Source: Polynucleobacter necessarius | GTDB lineage: Bacteria; Pseudomonadota; Gammaproteobacteria; Burkholderiales; Burkholderiaceae | Direction: 5' to 3' | DNA: 64,000 nucleotides | Assembly (NCBI RefSeq): GCF_900095215.1 | Contig: NZ_LT606949.1 | Location: forward strand, 1 to 64,000 | Shown here: positions 60,268-64,000 of the stretch, in pieces | How positions within the stretch are numbered: position 1 is the first letter of the stretch | Layout: each line of letters begins with the position of its first letter | Position numbers and translations under genes: made by a program | Notes under the pieces: generated by a model | Told to the model about the DNA's origin: nothing | Databases searched by the model: none | What the model saw: only the letters and a program-made list of their open reading frames with translations

Positions 60268-62506
60268 TTAGTGAGTTGATTTTTGCATCTGTTTGAGTAG
60301 AAAATTTTCCAATGCCCTAATGGGCTCTAAATCATTAAACAAGATGTTTTGAGTTTGAGAAATTTTTTCTTTAATTACATTAAGTCGTTCTCGATTCTGA
60401 ATTAACTCAACCGTTTTATCAATATATTCCCAATCGGATTTGCATACCAATTCTTTTAAATCTAATTTATTGAGAAGGGCGCCGGCTAAGCGGCCGCGCA
60501 TCTTGGTTCCCTCTGTCGTCATCACGGGTAAGTTACAAGCAAGCACTTGAATTGCTGTATTCAATCTAGCAAAGCCAATGGTGTCGAGGTACAGATCGGA
60601 TGTTTGAATCAAGCCATGAACCTCTGTCCTTTTCAAAAAGGGAATGAAGTGAACAAATTGAGAGGCGTTTAAATTCGCCATTTCGAAAGCCGTATAGAGA
60701 CGTTCTTTTAGAATGGCGGTGAGATTCTCATTGAAGTTAAAAAAGACAAATTGGCAATTACCAAGTCTTTTGGCGATCTGGACCGGGATCTGATCATGTA
60801 GTGGAGAATATTTTGAGGGAGAGCCCGAACACAATAAGATGGGTGATTGTGAATCTATTCCCAGTTTTTCTAAATTTGGATCGACTGTATTTACAGGCTC
60901 ATATTCAAAGTAGGTCCCTCAATTGGGGAGGGCAACGAGCTCTTCACTGTAATAGTCATGTGAATTATCTGGCTCCATGAGTTGGGCGGATAAATAGAAA
61001 TCGATAGTTGAGAGCCCTGTTGTTTCTGGGTGCCCCTAACTTACCGCTTGAATGGGCGCTAAGCGTAAACAGGCAAGGGTTTTGCTTACAGCATCCATGC
61101 CAATCTCGGGATAAAGAATCACATCAAGATGTTGATCTGCGGTTGCTGGCGCTGCGCTTACAACATCAGTTCCGCAATTGTTATAACTGGAGACCCTGGA
61201 TTTGGCTAGCTGAGTTTGCTCATCCTCTAGGCCATTGGTGTTGAAGATGTGAAGCTCAAATTGCTCATTATTGAGGTGGTGTACCCAACCTTTGGTGATG
61301 GCATGCCAGACTGGATGGTCGCAGAAATAGCACCCCACAATTCCCATCTGAATTTTGGGTGATCTTCCGATAGATTGAGGTGAGACTTTTATCTTTTGCT
61401 GCAGGGCGCGCGCCCTACTGACAGGGTGCCGTACTTGGCCAGCAGGGACTTATTATTTTCATCTTGATAGGCCAGATAAAAGGGGTGCTTGCCCAATATC
61501 GTGGTCATTTTTCCCCATTGAGATTTTATGGAGTGCTAGGCTTTCCAATGCGTCAAGCTGCTTTGTAAATGCTGACCTTGAATCACGTATTTCATCTGCA
61601 TGTTTATATACCTTGGGAATTTGTGAGATGGCTAATGCAAAGTGCGCTTCAACATTTATTGGGTCAAGCTCTAAAGATTTGGCTAAATATGTTTTTGCTA
61701 ACGCGCTATCGCCAGTGTCGTCATAGGATTCACCTAATAAATAAAATGCCTTCGCGCTATTGGAGTGTATTTTTAAGGCGTGCTGATAGCAATCAATTGC
61801 CGTTTCAATTTGCTTGCATTTCTTTAAGCTATTACCAAAATTAAGGCAGGCATCAAGAGATCCAGGATTAATTTGCAGAGCGCGCTCAAAGCACTGAAAC
61901 GCATCTTCATAGCGCTGCATATGAGTAAAAGCATTGCCTAGATTGTGATAAGCAACTGCAAGGTTAGGATTGGCTTGAATGGCTTTTGCAAATAAGGCAA
62001 TGGCTTTTTCTGGCTTACCCGATTCCAAAAATAAGGCGTCTTGATTGCTGAGAGTCTCGGCATAGTTTGGTCGCAGGGTAATGGCAGTTTCATAGGCCTC
62101 GTTAGCCTCAATATTTCTCTCGAGGCTTTTTAAGGCGTTCCACCGATTATTGTGAGCCTCTGGAAATATTGGGATCGTACTCAATGGCCAGATCAAAAAA
62201 ATGAAGTGCTTCTGAAAATTCGCAGAGTGCGTTATGCGTCAATCCTAAATTACTTAATGTGTGTGGAGAATTGCGGTGAATCAGATTTGCTTGGTTTAAA
62301 AAATCCAATGCACTTTTGTAATCTTGTTTTTGATATGAGCGAATGCCCAAAAGATTAAGCGCATCCACATTTTTTGAATCTAGTGCGTAGGCATCTAAAA
62401 AAAGTTTATCCGTTTCTTCGAGCTTGCCTTGTTGAAGCAATCTCAAGCCATTTTGAAAAATGAGTTGAGATTGCGTCTGTGTTGCTTGGGCAATATTTGA
62501 GGACAA
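60268..62506 (-). pseudogene. Second TPR glycosyltransferase (GT41 type), broken
   Basis: TPR repeats (AIALFAKAIQANPNLAVAYH, YEDAFQCFERALQINPGS) lead to a GT41 catalytic part (HLDVILYPEIGMDAVSKTLA; LVALPN; VMTTEGTKMRGRLAGALL). At least five lesions: an extra T at 62164-62166, an extra C at 61482-61485, a shift at the palindromic GGGCGCGCGCCC (61404-61415), TAG at 61038-61036 (probably W in VSWGHPETTG), and TGA at 60921-60919. It is a different branch from the copy at 57218. The TTG start at 62506 has no ribosome-binding site. Confidence 0.82.
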
Positions 62507-62507
62507 A

Positions 62508-62931
62508 TTATTTTTTTAAGCTGTCACGCATCTCACGAAGTAAGACCACATCCTCCGGAACTGGTGGGGGAGGGGGTGCATCCATTGGTCGAACTTTGTT
62601 GACCACCTTGACCATTTGGAAAATAACGAAAGCCAACAGGATGAAATTAATCGAGATGGTAATGAAATTGCCATAGTCAAAAATCGGCACTCCTGTCTTT
62701 TTGAGAGCGTCAAATGTTCTCGGCACCCCTTCTGGGACATGTCCGAGGACGATAAAAAGGTTCGTAAAGTCGATATGGCCCCCTAAAAAGGTGGACATTA
62801 CCGGCATAACGATGTCATTTACTAGAGAATCGACGATTTTTCCGAAGGCGCCGCCAATAATGACGCCGACTGCCAAAGCAATCACATTACCCTTGACGGC
62901 AAAGTCCCGAAACTCCTTTAAAACGCTCCAT
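62508..62931 (-). pseudogene. mscL: Large-conductance mechanosensitive channel MscL, frameshifted
   Basis: MscL releases solutes under osmotic down-shock. The ATG at 62931 has a clear GGAAGG site seven bases upstream and reads M-E-R-F, but an extra A (T run 62917-62919 on the plus strand) shifts the frame; with it removed [20 protein letters not shown] continues to the normal 140-residue end. A GTG at 62885 could start a shortened product lacking the N-terminal helix, but with no ribosome-binding site. Confidence 0.82.
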
Positions 62932-63060
62932 AAATGCCTTCCTTTGAATTTAGATCCAGATTAACCCCATAACTTTCTTGCTTACCCCACTTTTTACTTT
63001 AAAATCCTACCTTTAAGCAATTTCCACCCATAAATACCCTTTTCTAGGAATTTTGTAAAA

Positions 63061-63663
63061 ATGAGTGACAAGCCCTGTATGGACAAGGATCGCCGCAACT
63101 GGTTGATCGCCACTGCGGCGGTTGGAGGCGTAGGCGCAGCCGCTGCCCTCTACCCTTTTGTGGAGAGTTTTGAGCCTTCTGAGCGCGCGAAAGCCGCTGG
63201 AGTCGCTGTTGAAATCGATATCGCTGGTATGCAGCCAGATGAGATGAGAATGGTTGAATGGCGCGGCAAGCCTGTTTGGGTGGTTCGTCGTACTCCTGAG
63301 CAAGTTGCTGAGTTATCCAAGATCGATAGCGAATTGGCTGACCCAGATTCATTGCGTGATCCAGCTCAATTTACGCCTCCATATGCCCAGAATCAGTGGC
63401 GCTCTATCAAGCCAGAATACCTTGTAGTTGTTGGTATTTGCACCCATTTAGGCTGCTCCCCAACGCCAAAATTCGAGGCGGGCGCTCAACCATCCTTGCC
63501 AAATACTTGGCCAGGTGGCTTCCTTTGCCCATGTCATGGCTCCATATTTGATATGGCAGGCCGTGTATTTAAAAACAAACCAGCCCCAGATAACCTTGAA
63601 GTGCCGCCACATATGTATTTGAGCGACACCAAGATTCTGATTGGCGACGATAAGAAGGCCTAA
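63061..63663 (+). CDS. petA: Ubiquinol-cytochrome c reductase, Rieske subunit
   Basis: The Rieske protein of the bc1 complex carries a 2Fe-2S cluster. The 200-residue sequence has the ligand motifs CTHLGC and CPCHGS and a C-terminal VPPHMYLSD. The N-terminal hydrophobic helix follows DKDRRNWLIAT, an RR motif, so it is a Tat-type signal anchor; Rieske proteins need TatABC, which this window encodes. It is followed 10 bp later by petB. Intact. Confidence 0.96.
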   Translation: MSDKPCMDKDRRNWLIATAAVGGVGAAAALYPFVESFEPSERAKAAGVAVEIDIAGMQPDEMRMVEWRGKPVWVVRRTPEQVAELSKIDSELADPDSLRDPAQFTPPYAQNQWRSIKPEYLVVVGICTHLGCSPTPKFEAGAQPSLPNTWPGGFLCPCHGSIFDMAGRVFKNKPAPDNLEVPPHMYLSDTKILIGDDKKA

Positions 63664-63673
63664 GGAGAGATAA

Positions 63674-64000
63674 ATGGCATTCCACGAAAAAGAAGTCCCA
63701 GCGGACGCTCCAGTTGCACAGAAGGTCTTAGCTTGGGTTGATTCCCGTTTTCCTTTGACCTCCTCGATTAAGGCTCACTTAACCGAGTATTACGCACCTA
63801 AAAACCTCAATTTTTGGTACTTTTTTGGTTCTTTAGCGATCGTTGTATTGGCTTTGCAAATCATCACCGGCATTTTCTTGGTGATGAACTACAAGCCTGA
63901 TGCAGCCAAGGCGTTTGAATCCGTCGAATACATCATGCGTGAAGTTCCATGGGGCTGGATGATTCGTTATCTGCACTCCACTGGCGCATCTATGTTCTTC
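63674..64000 (+). CDS. petB: Ubiquinol-cytochrome c reductase, cytochrome b (start)
   Basis: Only the first 109 residues are in the window ([18 protein letters not shown]...). The first membrane helix ([20 protein letters not shown]) and the haem-ligand helix ([16 protein letters not shown]) are seen, cut by the window end. AAGGAGAG is the binding site. It belongs to a petABC operon. Confidence 0.96.
   Translation, partial: MAFHEKEVPADAPVAQKVLAWVDSRFPLTSSIKAHLTEYYAPKNLNFWYFFGSLAIVVLALQIITGIFLVMNYKPDAAKAFESVEYIMREVPWGWMIRYLHSTGASMFF

Overview
The window looks like the chromosome of a betaproteobacterium of the Polynucleobacter/Burkholderiaceae type. The gene order is tuf-S10-spc-alpha ribosomal operons, then cutA-dsbD, murA-his-hinT-tatABC and petAB, with moderately AT-leaning composition. 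Several genes are broken beside intact neighbours. That pattern of recent, scattered decay fits a lineage in early genome reduction, such as the obligate Euplotes endosymbionts of Polynucleobacter necessarius. The species is an inference from layout and decay, not from a database match.

Layout. 1-14.7 kb: the end of tuf, then an unbroken and apparently intact S10-spc-alpha set (rpsJ to rplQ, with secY, infA, rpmJ and rpoA) and several structured non-coding gaps. 14.7-19.3 kb: cutA, dsbD, hemB, engB and a dead cytochrome c4 gene. 19.3-27.2 kb: lysA-lptM, cyaY, aroB-aroK, a frameshifted pilQ secretin with two small upstream genes, and mrcA. 27.2-34.4 kb: a decayed REP-associated transposase, a broken gltB and an intact gltD. 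34.4-41.4 kb: mlaFEDACB, an ABC exporter with a truncated permease, ibaG and murA. 41.4-49 kb: the histidine genes, interrupted by a minus-strand hisC and a hicAB toxin-antitoxin pair. 49-53.9 kb: hinT, tatABC, a Sel1-repeat protein and a porin. 54-57.2 kb: a glutamate/aspartate ABC transporter (gltIJKL) broken in all four genes. 57.2-62.5 kb: an HtrA-type protease between two broken TPR-glycosyltransferase genes. 62.5-64 kb: a frameshifted mscL, then petA and the start of petB.

How the genes work together. Intact genes cover translation, protein export (SecY and Tat), cell wall (murA, mrcA), outer-membrane lipid asymmetry (Mla), haem, lysine, shikimate and histidine synthesis, and the bc1 complex. 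The Rieske protein carries an RR motif and is a likely substrate of the TatABC system encoded 12 kb away. The lost functions cluster: glutamate synthesis by GOGAT and glutamate/aspartate uptake, a pilus/DNA-uptake secretin, osmotic release (MscL), a soluble cytochrome, surface or protein glycosylation, and a transposase-like gene.

No wholly new system was identified. The strongest signals are the catalogue of about 24 lesions across ten or more genes (many at short homopolymers or tandem repeats), the convergent loss of glutamate functions, the two insertions into the his cluster, a REPIN-like inverted repeat beside the dead transposase, and structured leaders in the ribosomal operons. All single-base lesions assume that the sequence is accurate.
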